64,000 bases of DNA from an uncultured Selenomonadaceae bacterium (lineage in GTDB: Bacteria; Bacillota; Negativicutes; Selenomonadales; Selenomonadaceae), in the NCBI GenBank assembly GCA_905235685.1, contig CAJOMO010000007.1, positions 1 to 64,000 on the forward strand, given 5' to 3'. Positions 34,176 through 43,065 of this stretch are shown piece after piece. The notes beneath the pieces were generated by a model. It was not told where the DNA came from. It saw nothing but the letters and a program-made list of their open reading frames with translations, and ran no database searches. A program made the translations under genes and the position numbers. Each line of letters opens with the position of its first letter. The first letter of the stretch is position 1.

Positions 34176-35318
34176 TTAATCATTGTAACCAGGTTCAAGA
34201 ATGCTCATCAATTTATCGTCGTGGTGATAACGAACGACAGATTTATTGTCGAAAATCATAAATGGAATTTCCGCGCAATGATACGCCATACCGAAACCAC
34301 CCATTATCGGCGTTTCCCACGTGAAAATGTAATTGTAAACCGGCGCGGCTTGCTCAGATTTTATTCGCGCAGTTTTGACTGCTCGCGTCCTCATCCACGA
34401 ATCGACGTAAAGCGCATTGGCTATCGGCTTATCGGGATACGCCTCGTGAAAAGCTGCTTTAACCGCGTCAGTTTTATCGCCGTACTTTTGACGCAGGCGG
34501 CGCTCAACTTCGGCAACGCTCCAATTATTTTTGTTGTCGGTTTGTGAAGTTGCCATTGTCGCCCATTGGTCAATCGTTGCCCATTCATTTGCCGCAGTGC
34601 CAATCAGCAGCGGAATATCATTAACCCGCTCCGAAAATCCGTCGATAACCGGATTCTGCGTAACATTCACGTCGTCAACAATCGGCGCCCAACCAATCAT
34701 TCCTTGATAAACGCGCTCCGATCCAAATTCTTCGCCGGTTTGAAGAATAGCCCGATTGGCGGCGTCAGCAAGTTCAGCATAGGGCAAAGTTTGAAGTTTT
34801 TCAATTTCGCTGGCGTCGACACCGAGATTTTGCAAAGTCAATTCGGCAATGCGGGCGGAAATTTCTTTGTCGGGTAAAGACATTCCCATTAATTCATTCG
34901 CGCCGCTCTGAACAATGGTTTTATGGAATAATCCTTTCGCAGCAGGCATCGCCGTCAAAGTTAAAATTTTCGCGCCGCCGCCCGATTGTCCAAAAACCGT
35001 CACGTTATCGGGGTCGCCGCCGAATTGCTCAATATTTTCGTGAATCCATTTAAGCGCCGCGACTATGTCAAGCATACCGTTATTCGCGGAAAATTTATCG
35101 GTCGCCAATACGGCAAGTACCAATGCGGCGGGAAAATATCATTCGCCTGGTCAATGAGCTGCGGCGCAACTTTTCCGTAAGTCATAGCGGTTTTAATTCC
35201 GTATCAGCTTTTAACTTTCTGCGGCGGCGGCAACCGGCGGCAAATTTGTCGGCGCTCCAAGAATTAAAAACGTCGAAGCCATCAACCCCGCGGCGCATTT
35301 CAAAAACTTTTTCTTAAA
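34176..35318 (-). pseudogene. Decayed type-B carboxylesterase
   Basis: The 3' part (to about 35123, 315 codons) keeps IHENIEQFGGDPDNVTVFGQ, the nucleophile Ser in GQSGGG, and later AYHCAEIPFMIF with the catalytic His region. Upstream, in other frames, are a signal peptide (KKKFLKCAAGLMASTFLILG) behind GGAGAGGG but with TTT where a start codon should be, and a short N-terminal stretch (TYGKVAPQLIDQANDIFP). The segment carrying the oxyanion-hole GGG is deleted. Several lesions make function very unlikely. Confidence 0.85.
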
Positions 35319-35336
35319 GTGAAGCCCTCTCCAAAA

Positions 35337-35912
35337 TTAAATTTTATTTTCGCGCCCCGCGCGCATTCTCAAGATATTGTCGTGGTGACGGAGAATTACG
35401 ACAACCGCCGCCAATACGCCGAAAATGAAGAAGGATCTTTCTTCGTGCAAAATCAGCGCCAAAATCGGAACGAGTGCTGACGCCGCGATTGACGCCAACG
35501 ATACATAGCGCGTTGTCAAAACGATTATCACCCACGCCAAAAATACCAGCGCGGTTACCGACGGCATTAAAATTGTAATGACGCCCAAGCCGGTTGCAAC
35601 GCCTTTGCCGCCTTTGAATTGCAGGAACGGACTAAATGCATGACCGATTATCGCGAATAAACCCGCGAGTACCATTGCTTGAGGTGTGCCGATTGCCAAA
35701 TGCGCCAAAATTACGCTCAATTCGCCTTTCAGAAAATCCAGCACGAAAATTAAAATTCCCGCCTTTTGACCGAGTACGCGCCACGCATTTGTCGCTCCAA
35801 CATTCCCGCTGCCATAACGCCGCAAATCCTTTTTCCAAAACAGCTTGCCGAAAATTAAACCGTTCGGAATCGAGCCCAACAAAAAGCTCGCCACTAAAAT
35901 TGCCACCAACAT
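35337..35912 (-). CDS. plsY: Glycerol-3-phosphate acyltransferase PlsY
   Basis: 191 aa integral membrane protein using acyl-phosphate from PlsX. Conserved loops: SIPNGLIFGKLFWKKDLRRYGSGNVGATNAWR (here split GSGNVGATNAWR), HAFSPFLQFKGGKGVATGLG and the HHDNILRMRAGRE end. Follows der in the usual DUF512-der-plsY grouping. GGAGGG precedes the ATG. Confidence 0.95.
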   Translation of the reverse strand: MLVAILVASFLLGSIPNGLIFGKLFWKKDLRRYGSGNVGATNAWRVLGQKAGILIFVLDFLKGELSVILAHLAIGTPQAMVLAGLFAIIGHAFSPFLQFKGGKGVATGLGVITILMPSVTALVFLAWVIIVLTTRYVSLASIAASALVPILALILHEERSFFIFGVLAAVVVILRHHDNILRMRAGRENKI

Positions 35913-35936
35913 TTTTAAATCCCTCCAAAATTTATT

Positions 35937-35998
35937 GATTTAAATTTTTAATGAAGCCGTGCTTAATCATCACTTCGCGCAGATACCGGCGAAATTAT
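35937..35998 (-). other. Possible gene fragment between der and plsY
   Basis: Minus strand has a short in-frame stretch RRYLREVMIKHGFIKNLNQ ending in TAA just before the plsY ribosome site, with no start codon. It may be the 3' end of a lost gene. No source gene is visible in the window; could also be chance. Confidence 0.25.
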
Positions 35999-36014
35999 CA
36001 ACGCCGCAACAATT

Positions 36015-37337
36015 TTATTCTTCCTCGTTGCGTTTGCGAATTACAAATTTCAGCGGCGCACCTTCGAAACCGTAAGTTTCGCGCAGTTTGTTTTCGATAA
36101 ATCGCAAGTACGAAAAATGCATAAGCTCCGGCTCATTTACAAAAATCACAAAGCGCGGCGGGCAAATATCAGCCTGCGTCATAAACAAAATTTTTAGCTG
36201 TTTGCCTTTTTTGGTTGGCGGCGGATTTACAGAAACCGCGTCGCGTATCAGCTCATTTAAAACGCTGGTTTTAATCCGCATTGATTGTTGTTCCGCCACA
36301 AATTTAACAAGTTCGGTAACTCTGTCGACGCGCTGACCGGTTAAAGCGCTGGCGTACAAAACCGGCGCGTATTGCAGAAAACCTATCTCTGCGCGAAGTT
36401 CATCGGTAAATCTGTTCGTCGAACGATCGTGCTTGTTCGGGAAAATATCCCACTTGTTGACGACAATAACACAACCTTTGCCGGAATCGTGCGCATAACC
36501 GGCAATTTTTTTGTCCTGCTCAGTAATTCCAACCGGCGCTTCAATCAACATTAAAACAACGTCCGCCCTGTCAATCGCCCGCAGCGAACGCATAACGCTG
36601 TAGCGCTCAACCGGAATTTCAACTTTGGATTTGCGGCGCATTCCCGCCGTGTCAATCAGCGTGAATTTCGTGCCGTCTTTGAAAAAATGCGTGTCAATGG
36701 CGTCGCGCGTCGTGCCTGGAATATCGCTGACGATAACGCGCTCTTCGCCGAGCAGCGCATTCACCAGTGAAGATTTACCGACATTCGGACGCCCGATAAC
36801 CGCAATTCTGATTTCGTCTTCGTCGCGAATTTCAGTTTCAGTCGCCGGAAAATTTTTGACAACTTCGTCAAGCAAATCGCCCAAATTCAAAGCGTTGCTG
36901 GCGGAAATTCCAATCGGCTCACCTAAGCCTAAGTTATAAAATTCGTAAGTATCCGCCTCAAGTTGCACGCTGTCAATTTTATTCACCGCAACAATCACGG
37001 GTTTTTTCGAGCCGCGCAAAATTTTGGCAATATCTTCGTCCGCCGCCGTCAATCCTGCGCGACCGTCGACGACAAAAATAATCACGTCCGCCTCGTCCAT
37101 TGCGATATTCGCCTGCGTTTTAATTTCCGTCAAAATTTTATCGTCCGAATTAATTTCAATACCGCCGGTGTCAATCAGCGTAAAATCGTGTTCCAGCCAA
37201 TTTGCGTCCATATAAATTCTATCGCGCGTCACGCCTGGCATATCGTCAACAATCGACACGCGCCGCTTGCCAATCTGATTAAAAAGAGTCGACTTGCCAA
37301 CATTCGGACGCCCGACTATCGCTACAATCGGTTTCAT
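36015..37337 (-). CDS. der: Ribosome biogenesis GTPase Der (double Era-like GTPase)
   Basis: 440 aa. Two G domains: GRPNVGKSTLFN with DTGG and NKID, then GRPNVGKSSLVN with DTAG and NKWD; C-terminal KH-like domain (KILFMTQADICPPRFVIFVN). Needed for 50S assembly. Start ATG 37337, 5 bases after the rtcB stop. Confidence 0.97.
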   Translation of the reverse strand: MKPIVAIVGRPNVGKSTLFNQIGKRRVSIVDDMPGVTRDRIYMDANWLEHDFTLIDTGGIEINSDDKILTEIKTQANIAMDEADVIIFVVDGRAGLTAADEDIAKILRGSKKPVIVAVNKIDSVQLEADTYEFYNLGLGEPIGISASNALNLGDLLDEVVKNFPATETEIRDEDEIRIAVIGRPNVGKSSLVNALLGEERVIVSDIPGTTRDAIDTHFFKDGTKFTLIDTAGMRRKSKVEIPVERYSVMRSLRAIDRADVVLMLIEAPVGITEQDKKIAGYAHDSGKGCVIVVNKWDIFPNKHDRSTNRFTDELRAEIGFLQYAPVLYASALTGQRVDRVTELVKFVAEQQSMRIKTSVLNELIRDAVSVNPPPTKKGKQLKILFMTQADICPPRFVIFVNEPELMHFSYLRFIENKLRETYGFEGAPLKFVIRKRNEEE

Positions 37338-37341
37338 TAAA

Positions 37342-38547
37342 TCACCCTGCCTTAAAATTGTAAACCGGCTTCATAACTTCGACAATTTCAACCGTGTCGC
37401 CGATAACGTCAAGAATATCTTCAAGCGATTTGTAAGCCTGCGGCGATTCGTCAAGCGTGGCTTCGTTAATCGACGTGCTGTAAATTCCCGCCATCGAATT
37501 TTGATAATCGATCATGCTCAAATTTTCCTTAGCCTCACTGCGCGACATAATGCGCCCTGCACCGTGCGGCGCGGAAAAATTCCAATCAGCATTGCCCTTG
37601 CCGACAGCCAAAACCGAGCCGTCACGCATATTTATCGGTATCAAAACTTTTTCGCCGCTGTGAGCCGCAATAGCGCCCTTGCGCAAAATCATTTCTTCGG
37701 TGTCGATATAATTGTGGATTGTGTGAAAAGTTTCAGTGGCGGTTAAACCGGTTTTCTTCAACAAAATTTCCGCCATGCGTTCGCGATTAATCCTTGCAAA
37801 GCGCTGGCAAATTTCTATATCGTGCAAGTACTGCGCCAAATATTTTCCGTAAACCCAGCATAAATCGTGCGGAACTTCGCTATGCTGAATTTTGAATTGC
37901 CGGTGCAGTTCCTTGATAGCCGATTGAATTTCCTTGCGGCGACCGGCGGATTTGTATTCGCTGATAATTTTTTCCTGCGCTTTGAACATTTCAGCTTTGC
38001 CAATCGCCAAATCTACCGCCAATTTCTGATAAATCTCAGCGACCTGTTTGCCCAAATTTCGACTGCCGCTGTGAATCACCAGGTAAAAAGTTCCGTCCGA
38101 AGATTTGTCAATTTCCATGAAATGGTTGCCGCCGCCCAAAGTTCCGATACTGCGCTCAATCCGCCGCGTATCCTTCAAACTGCGATAACAAAATAAATCC
38201 TGCAATTCGAAACGCTCGCCGCGGCTTTCCCAAACATTTTGCCCCGAAGGTATGAAATGCGCCGCCTCGTCAAATTTTTCAAAGTCAATCGAATCAGCCG
38301 CCAATTTCACGGTGAACATTCCGCAGCCGATATCGACGCCGACAACATTTGGCACGGCTTTATCGTGAACAGTCATTGTCGTGCCAATCGTACAGCCCGC
38401 GCCCGCGTGCACGTCCGGCATTATCCGAATTTTGCTGCCCGCCGTAAATTCATAATCGCACATTCGCTTAATCTGTTCGCGCGCGCCTGGCTCAATTTCT
38501 TTCGCGAAAGACAGCGCCGTATTATATTTGCCGATAATTTCTTCCAT
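37342..38547 (-). CDS. rtcB: RtcB family RNA ligase
   Basis: 401 aa. Metal and GMP-binding motifs: MPDVHAGAGCTIG, VVGVDIGCGM, GGGNHFMEI, VIHSGSRNLGKQ, and the guanylylated His in FSAPHGAGRIMSRSEA. Joins 2',3'-cyclic phosphate or 3'-phosphate to 5'-OH RNA ends in repair or tRNA splicing. Inserted between DUF512 and der, which are usually neighbours. No RtcA or RtcR seen. One base separates it from the DUF512 stop. Confidence 0.92.
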   Translation of the reverse strand: MEEIIGKYNTALSFAKEIEPGAREQIKRMCDYEFTAGSKIRIMPDVHAGAGCTIGTTMTVHDKAVPNVVGVDIGCGMFTVKLAADSIDFEKFDEAAHFIPSGQNVWESRGERFELQDLFCYRSLKDTRRIERSIGTLGGGNHFMEIDKSSDGTFYLVIHSGSRNLGKQVAEIYQKLAVDLAIGKAEMFKAQEKIISEYKSAGRRKEIQSAIKELHRQFKIQHSEVPHDLCWVYGKYLAQYLHDIEICQRFARINRERMAEILLKKTGLTATETFHTIHNYIDTEEMILRKGAIAAHSGEKVLIPINMRDGSVLAVGKGNADWNFSAPHGAGRIMSRSEAKENLSMIDYQNSMAGIYSTSINEATLDESPQAYKSLEDILDVIGDTVEIVEVMKPVYNFKAG

Positions 38548-38548
38548 G

Positions 38549-39841
38549 TCAGTTTAGCTCCTTGAAAAATTCGCCGCCGCCATTTATCGCCACTATTCGC
38601 GCAGAAAAAATTTCCCGCATATCGTCAACCGTCACGTCGTCAAGAAAAGTTTCAGTGCCAGCTCTAAGCGCCGTCGCCGGTATCAAAATTTTGTCCACCG
38701 CGCGCGCATTTTTTTTCAGCGTGTTAATGATATCGCTGCCCGTCAGCAAGCCCGAAACATTTATTCGGCTGCCGAAAAATTCATTTACCACCGGCAAAAT
38801 CCGCACGTCCAGACTTTTGTTGCGGCTCATCATTTCCGCGGCTAATTTTTTCAGCACAACGGCAATGGACGTACCGGCGATAACGTCTATTTTAGTGGTT
38901 AGTGGAGAGGGGATAGGGATTAGTGGAGTGGCGGAGGTAAATTCGTCAATGAAATTGCGCGTCATACCGATACCGTTTTCAATCTGCGGAAAATCGTCGT
39001 AATAATCGGCGGGCGGAATTTCTTTACCTGCCAAAAAATAAAATTCGTCGCCCAGATAAACGAAAGTCTTGCCGAAATCTGCGCGCGCCTTTGCTTGAAA
39101 TTTTTCAACCTGCGCGATAACTTTTGCCGCGCCGTCTCTGTCAAATTGCGTCAGCGGAAAATTATCCCGCCGATGTTTCGTCATTCCAACCGGCACAATC
39201 GCCAGACTTTGAGCGCGCGGATACCGTTTCATAATTTCGCTAATCGTATAATCGAGCTCCGCGCCGTCATTGAGATTCGGGCAAAGTACAACCTGCGTGT
39301 GATATTCAACGCCCGCTTTTTCAAGTTTATCAAGGTCGCTTTGAATTTTCGCGGCAAGCGGCGTCCTTAACATTTTCGCTCGAACTTCGCCGTTCATTGC
39401 GTGAACTGAAACGTACAGCGGCGACAGGTGAAAATTTTTAATCCTGCGAAAATCGGCTTCCGTTAAATTCGTCAGCGTGATAAAATTTCCGTACAAAAAA
39501 CTCAGCCGGTAATCGTCGTCTTTGATATTCAACGTCCGGCGCATATTCGGCGCGATCATATCCACGAAACAAAATACGCAATGATTTTTGCAGCAACGGA
39601 TTTTGTCAACGGCGGATTCAAATTCAGCGCCAATTTCTTCGTCAATATCCTTTTCAAAGCCGATAAGTTCACGCGCACCGTTCGAATGTTCAATCAGCAT
39701 TTCAATTTCTTCGTCGGCTAAGAGAAAACTCAAATCAATTAAATCAGTTGGTTTGCGCCCATTGATTTTCAAAATTTTATCGCCAACGGAAAGTTCGAGT
39801 TCCGCGGCAAGGCTGTTGGGTTCAATCTTCGTAATTTTCAT
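38549..39841 (-). CDS. DUF512 family protein (PDZ plus radical-SAM-like)
   Basis: 430 aa. N-terminal PDZ-like part (NSLAAELELSVGDKILKING), then cysteine motif CCKNHCVFCFVD, RLSFLYGNFITLTN and HTQVVLCPNLNDGAEL, and the DUF512 C-terminal domain. A stretch TPLIPIPSPLTTKID (about residue 305-319) is encoded by an in-frame heptamer repeat tract and lies in a linker. Function unknown; associated with der across Firmicutes. Confidence 0.9.
   Translation of the reverse strand: MKITKIEPNSLAAELELSVGDKILKINGRKPTDLIDLSFLLADEEIEMLIEHSNGARELIGFEKDIDEEIGAEFESAVDKIRCCKNHCVFCFVDMIAPNMRRTLNIKDDDYRLSFLYGNFITLTNLTEADFRRIKNFHLSPLYVSVHAMNGEVRAKMLRTPLAAKIQSDLDKLEKAGVEYHTQVVLCPNLNDGAELDYTISEIMKRYPRAQSLAIVPVGMTKHRRDNFPLTQFDRDGAAKVIAQVEKFQAKARADFGKTFVYLGDEFYFLAGKEIPPADYYDDFPQIENGIGMTRNFIDEFTSATPLIPIPSPLTTKIDVIAGTSIAVVLKKLAAEMMSRNKSLDVRILPVVNEFFGSRINVSGLLTGSDIINTLKKNARAVDKILIPATALRAGTETFLDDVTVDDMREIFSARIVAINGGGEFFKELN
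38892..38931. repeat. Heptanucleotide repeat tract inside the DUF512 gene
   Basis: Plus strand TTAGTGG-TTAGTGG-AGAGGGG-ATAGGGA-TTAGTGG type units, same family as the intergenic tracts. The reading frame passes through and encodes a Pro/Ser/Thr-rich linker. Confidence 0.7.
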
Positions 39842-39844
39842 AGC

Positions 39845-39881
39845 TAAAAAATAAACGGCGCGAAAAAAATTCTACGCCGTT
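39845..39881 (-). terminator. Terminator of the DUF1858 gene
   Basis: Minus strand AACGGCG...CGCCGTT (39854-39881) then TATTTTTT. Lies between the DUF1858 gene and DUF512, so the latter needs its own promoter or read-through. Confidence 0.7.
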
Positions 39882-39907
39882 GCAAATTCAAATTTTCCGT
39901 GTAATAT

Positions 39908-40135
39908 TTATTCAGCGTTGGCGGCTTTATCGGCTTCGACAACGTCAACAACTTCATTGAGCGCGTCAACGAGCGCGTCAACGTCGATACCGTGAGCCGT
40001 CGCGCCCTGTTCGACAGTTTCAAATTGCGCCACGTGGCAACCGAAACAGCCCATTCCCGCGTACAAAAAAACTTCGATTGTCTCAGGATAGTTGCGAACC
40101 ACTTCGGTGATATTCATGTCTTTGGTAATCTTCAT
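39908..40135 (-). CDS. DUF1858 (hybrid-cluster-associated redox disulfide) protein
   Basis: 75 aa from ATG 40135 behind AAGGGAGG. MNITEVVRNYPETIEVFLYAGMGCFGCHVAQFETVEQGA carries the CxxC disulfide (CFGC) of this family, then an acidic tail. Members are thought to be redox carriers linked to hybrid cluster proteins; no such partner is nearby. Confidence 0.9.
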   Translation of the reverse strand: MKITKDMNITEVVRNYPETIEVFLYAGMGCFGCHVAQFETVEQGATAHGIDVDALVDALNEVVDVVEADKAANAE

Positions 40136-40160
40136 AAAATGACCTCCCTTGAACTGAGAA

Positions 40161-40188
40161 ATTATATCACGAAATGGCACGGCGTCAA
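40161..40188 (-). promoter_or_regulatory. Promoter of the DUF1858 gene
   Basis: Minus strand TTGACG (40183-40188), 16-base spacer, TATAAT (40161-40166). Confidence 0.75.
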
Positions 40189-40211
40189 TGAATTTTCACT
40201 GAAAAATTTTC

Positions 40212-40240
40212 TTGCAATGGTAGGATTTTTCTGGTATAAA
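40212..40240 (+). promoter_or_regulatory. Promoter of rsmH-ftsL
   Basis: TTGCAA (40212-40217), 17-base spacer, TATAAA (40235-40240). Confidence 0.7.
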
Positions 40241-40268
40241 TCGAATTAAAAAATTGGCGGTGAGCGCG

Positions 40269-41198
40269 TTGGAATTTAAGCACAAAAGCGTGATGCTTGA
40301 GGAAGTTATTTCGGCGCTCGAAATTCGCCCCGACGGAATTTATCTTGACTGCACATTGGGCGGCGGCGGGCATTCTTTGAAAATCGGCGAGCGTTTAAAT
40401 TCGGCAGGAAAAATTATCGGGCTTGACCAGGACGCTGAAGCGATTGATGCGGCGCGCGAAAAATTGAGCGGCTTGACTTGCAGCGTTGAAATTATTCACA
40501 GCAATTTTAGTGAACTCGATAAAATTTTGGGCGACCGGAAAATTGACGGCGCGCTTTTCGATTTGGGCGTTTCTTCACACCAAATTGACACTGCCGAACG
40601 CGGATTTTCCTATATGCACGACGCGGCGCTGGATATGCGAATGGACAGGCGCGAAAAATTCACCGCTCCGGACGTCATTAACGGTTACGCCGAGGCGGAT
40701 TTGGTTAAGATTTTCAGTGAATTTGGCGAAGAGAAATTTTCAAAACGAATTGCGAAAAAAATTGTAGCCGCGCGGAAAATTGCGCCGATTAAAACCACCG
40801 GCGAATTGGTTAAAATTATCGAAGGCGCTGTTCCGAAAATTCCCGACGGCGGGCATCCTGCAAAGCGCGTTTTTCAAGCCGTGCGAATTGAAGTCAATCA
40901 CGAATTGGAAATTTTGAGCGACGCTTTAAAGGCGGCGGTGAATCATTTGAAAATTGGCGGGCGAATTGCGGTTATCACTTTTCACTCGCTCGAAGATAGG
41001 ATTGTCAAGCAAACTTTTAAAAGTCTCGCGCAGGGTTGCATTTGTCCGAAAAATTTTCCGGTGTGCGTTTGCGGGCACAAGGCGGAAATTAAAATTTTGG
41101 GCAAAGCGAAAACTGCGGCGGACAGTGAGCTCAACGAAAATTCCCGCGCGAAGTCAGCCAAACTTCGTGTTGCGGAAAAAATTTCTAAGGAGGAGTAA
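40269..41198 (+). CDS. rsmH: 16S rRNA (cytosine1402-N4) methyltransferase
   Basis: 309 aa from TTG 40269 (family start MEFKHKSVMLEEV) behind GGTGAG; TTG 40254 and GTG 40260 are less likely. SAM-binding YLDCTLGGGGHSLKI, FDLGVSSHQIDTAERGFSY, and GGRIAVITFHSLEDRIVKQ near the end. First gene of a dcw-type cluster, but mraZ is not upstream. One base separates it from ftsL. Confidence 0.95.
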   Translation: MEFKHKSVMLEEVISALEIRPDGIYLDCTLGGGGHSLKIGERLNSAGKIIGLDQDAEAIDAAREKLSGLTCSVEIIHSNFSELDKILGDRKIDGALFDLGVSSHQIDTAERGFSYMHDAALDMRMDRREKFTAPDVINGYAEADLVKIFSEFGEEKFSKRIAKKIVAARKIAPIKTTGELVKIIEGAVPKIPDGGHPAKRVFQAVRIEVNHELEILSDALKAAVNHLKIGGRIAVITFHSLEDRIVKQTFKSLAQGCICPKNFPVCVCGHKAEIKILGKAKTAADSELNENSRAKSAKLRVAEKISKEE

Positions 41199-41199
41199 T

Positions 41200-41595
41200 A
41201 TGTCTTCACGGCGTACACCCAAAGCCGAAAATCCAATCAATCAGTCGAATGTTCCGGTGAATTTTGGCGGCGAAGAAAAAATTTTAGACAACGGCGCGAA
41301 ACTTCAGCTGATAAAATGCAAGCCGCGGCTGAATCATTTGCTCCGGTCGCGTTGCCGCGTTGCCTTCATTGTGATTTCGATTCTGGCGATGTTGGTTGTC
41401 GTTCGCAATGGAATTAGTGCGAGCCGCGGTTATGCTTTGGTGGCGACACAAAATCAAACGGCACAAATCGAACAAGAAAACGAACTCTTGAAAATTGAAA
41501 TTGCCAAATTAAAATCTCCAATCCGGATTAAACAAATCGCGCAGGAAGAATTGGGAATGGACGTACCCAACAAAATGTACTTCTCTCACGAATAA
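41200..41595 (+). CDS. ftsL: FtsL-like septum protein
   Basis: 131 aa from ATG 41200 behind AAGGAGGAG. Cytoplasmic N-terminus of about 60 residues, one membrane span (VAFIVISILAMLVVVRNGI), then a leucine-zipper-like coiled coil (AQIEQENELLKIEIAKLKS) and an FtsL-like end (IAQEELGMDVPNKMYF). Divisome component. In most relatives ftsI, mur and fts genes follow; here a strong terminator follows at once. Confidence 0.85.
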   Translation: MSSRRTPKAENPINQSNVPVNFGGEEKILDNGAKLQLIKCKPRLNHLLRSRCRVAFIVISILAMLVVVRNGISASRGYALVATQNQTAQIEQENELLKIEIAKLKSPIRIKQIAQEELGMDVPNKMYFSHE

Positions 41596-41601
41596 CAAAA
41601 A

Positions 41602-41639
41602 GGGCTGTACCGAAAAACCGGCACAGTCCCAATTTTTTT
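41602..41639 (+). terminator. Terminator after ftsL
   Basis: GGGCTGTACCG pairs with CCGGCACAGTCC around AAAAA, followed by seven T. Ends the rsmH-ftsL transcript. Confidence 0.8.
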
Positions 41640-41670
41640 GTTGCTGTTGCGAAAAATCAATTATTGCTCT

Positions 41671-42618
41671 TTAAGAAATTTTTCCGCGCCGGATCAAAAA
41701 GCCCATACCGGCAAGTCCGGTTTTCTTTTGAATATTTTTCGCGGCGGAATGAGCAATTGCGAGATTGTCAACGTTTGTAAAAATCGCCTTAGTAATATCG
41801 TAGCCGTTTTTGTCGCTCATTTTGTCGGTGGTTACGAGAATAGCCATAACGTTAACCGTGGGAATTTCGCCGTTGAAACCTTGATAAGTTCCGCCAGGAA
41901 CAACTGCGCGAGTGTAGAATGGATAATCGATCGTCAGCGCGGTAATTTTGTCTTCGTCCAGAGGAATTAAGCGGATATTTCTCTGCGAAGCCACGTCTTG
42001 AATTGAGGCGGTCGGATAACCGGCGGTAACACAAGCCACGTCCACGTTGCCGTCTTTGAGGGCGTTCGCGCCTTCAGCAAATGACAAAAATTGCTCTTCA
42101 ATGTCATCATAAGTCATACCGTAGGCTTTGAGAATCTGACGAACATTAGCCTCGACGCCGGAACCTGCCGCGCCAACCGCAACCCGCTTGCCGCGCAGAT
42201 CGTTAATCGACGTGATACCGGAATCAGCCAGTGTCACGAATTGGCAAGTTTCCGGATACAGTGAAGCTATGCCGCGCAGATTTTCGATTTTCTTATCAAA
42301 AATTTCAGTGCCGTTGACAGCGTAATAGGCAATGTCATTTTGCACAATTGCCATTTCGACTTGACCGTCGGCAAGCATATTGATATTCGCCACGGACGCG
42401 CCGGTGCTCTGCGCACTGGCATTTACGCCATAAACATTCTTGTTGATAACTTCAGCCATAGCGCCACCAATCGGATAATACACGCCCGCTGTGCCGCCGG
42501 TTGCAATGTTAACAAAATTTTCCTGCCCCGAGTTTTCTCCGCAGCCCGCCACGCCAAAAGCAAACGCCACTGCCAAACCCGCTGTTAACGCCCGCTTCAA
42601 AAATTTTGGTAGCCTCAT
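41671..42618 (-). CDS. TAXI-family TRAP transporter binding lipoprotein, C-terminus frameshifted
   Basis: 315 aa from ATG 42618 (GGAGGGG upstream). Lipoprotein signal ends FGVAGCGE. TAXI motifs: IATGGTAGVYYPIGGAMAEVINK, AQSTGASVANINML, GKRVAVGAAGSGVE. The reading frame ends GMGFLIRRGKIS; one added T in the T-run would give GMGFFDPARKNFLKSNN, which resembles the normal HPGAxKFxK end. So the last nine residues are probably shifted. The membrane subunit of the transporter is not in the window. Confidence 0.88.
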   Translation of the reverse strand: MRLPKFLKRALTAGLAVAFAFGVAGCGENSGQENFVNIATGGTAGVYYPIGGAMAEVINKNVYGVNASAQSTGASVANINMLADGQVEMAIVQNDIAYYAVNGTEIFDKKIENLRGIASLYPETCQFVTLADSGITSINDLRGKRVAVGAAGSGVEANVRQILKAYGMTYDDIEEQFLSFAEGANALKDGNVDVACVTAGYPTASIQDVASQRNIRLIPLDEDKITALTIDYPFYTRAVVPGGTYQGFNGEIPTVNVMAILVTTDKMSDKNGYDITKAIFTNVDNLAIAHSAAKNIQKKTGLAGMGFLIRRGKIS

Positions 42619-42722
42619 CTTCAACACCCCTCCAAAAATTTTTAAAAAACCTAGCGAATTATACCATACTTTTCGACTTTGCAACAATATTACTGAAAAT
42701 TTTATGAACCAATTTTTTATGG

Positions 42723-42751
42723 TTGCCTTGAAGATTTTCCTGTGTTAGAAT
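42723..42751 (+). promoter_or_regulatory. Promoter of the 65-aa unknown gene
   Basis: TTGCCT (42723-42728), 17-base spacer, TAGAAT (42746-42751). Confidence 0.55.
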
Positions 42752-42784
42752 ATTTTTATCAAATTTTTGGCTGGAGGAATTTTT

Positions 42785-42982
42785 ATGGAGGTTAAAATTT
42801 TTACCGTTGAATTAACCGGAATGGTCGGGCAAAATCTTCGCAAGGTTGAAGGCGAAATTAATTTATTTTTATCGACGCGCGACTGCATTTCGCTCACTCA
42901 ATCCATTTTGCAAGAGCCGACTGCCGGCAGACCGCGAATCATTATAACCGTTGTTGCGGCGAAAAAACCTAACGCCGAATAA
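42785..42982 (+). CDS. Hypothetical small protein
   Basis: 65 aa from ATG 42785 behind GGAGGAA. Not recognised. Beta-rich start (VKIFTVELTGMVGQNL), a helix, and IIITVVAAKK at the end; no signal peptide or membrane span. It has its own promoter and terminator, so it is a monocistronic unit just before codY. Confidence 0.6.
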   Translation: MEVKIFTVELTGMVGQNLRKVEGEINLFLSTRDCISLTQSILQEPTAGRPRIIITVVAAKKPNAE

Positions 42983-43006
42983 AAAAATTTTTCGCGCAGG
43001 ACTTGA

Positions 43007-43038
43007 GACCGTTGCAAAAAATTTGCCGGTCTTTTTTT
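43007..43038 (+). terminator. Terminator after the 65-aa gene
   Basis: GACCG-TT-GCAAA pairs with TTTGC-CGGTC, then seven T. Confidence 0.75.
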
Positions 43039-43065
43039 GTTGGCGAATACGCAAATTGCAAAATA

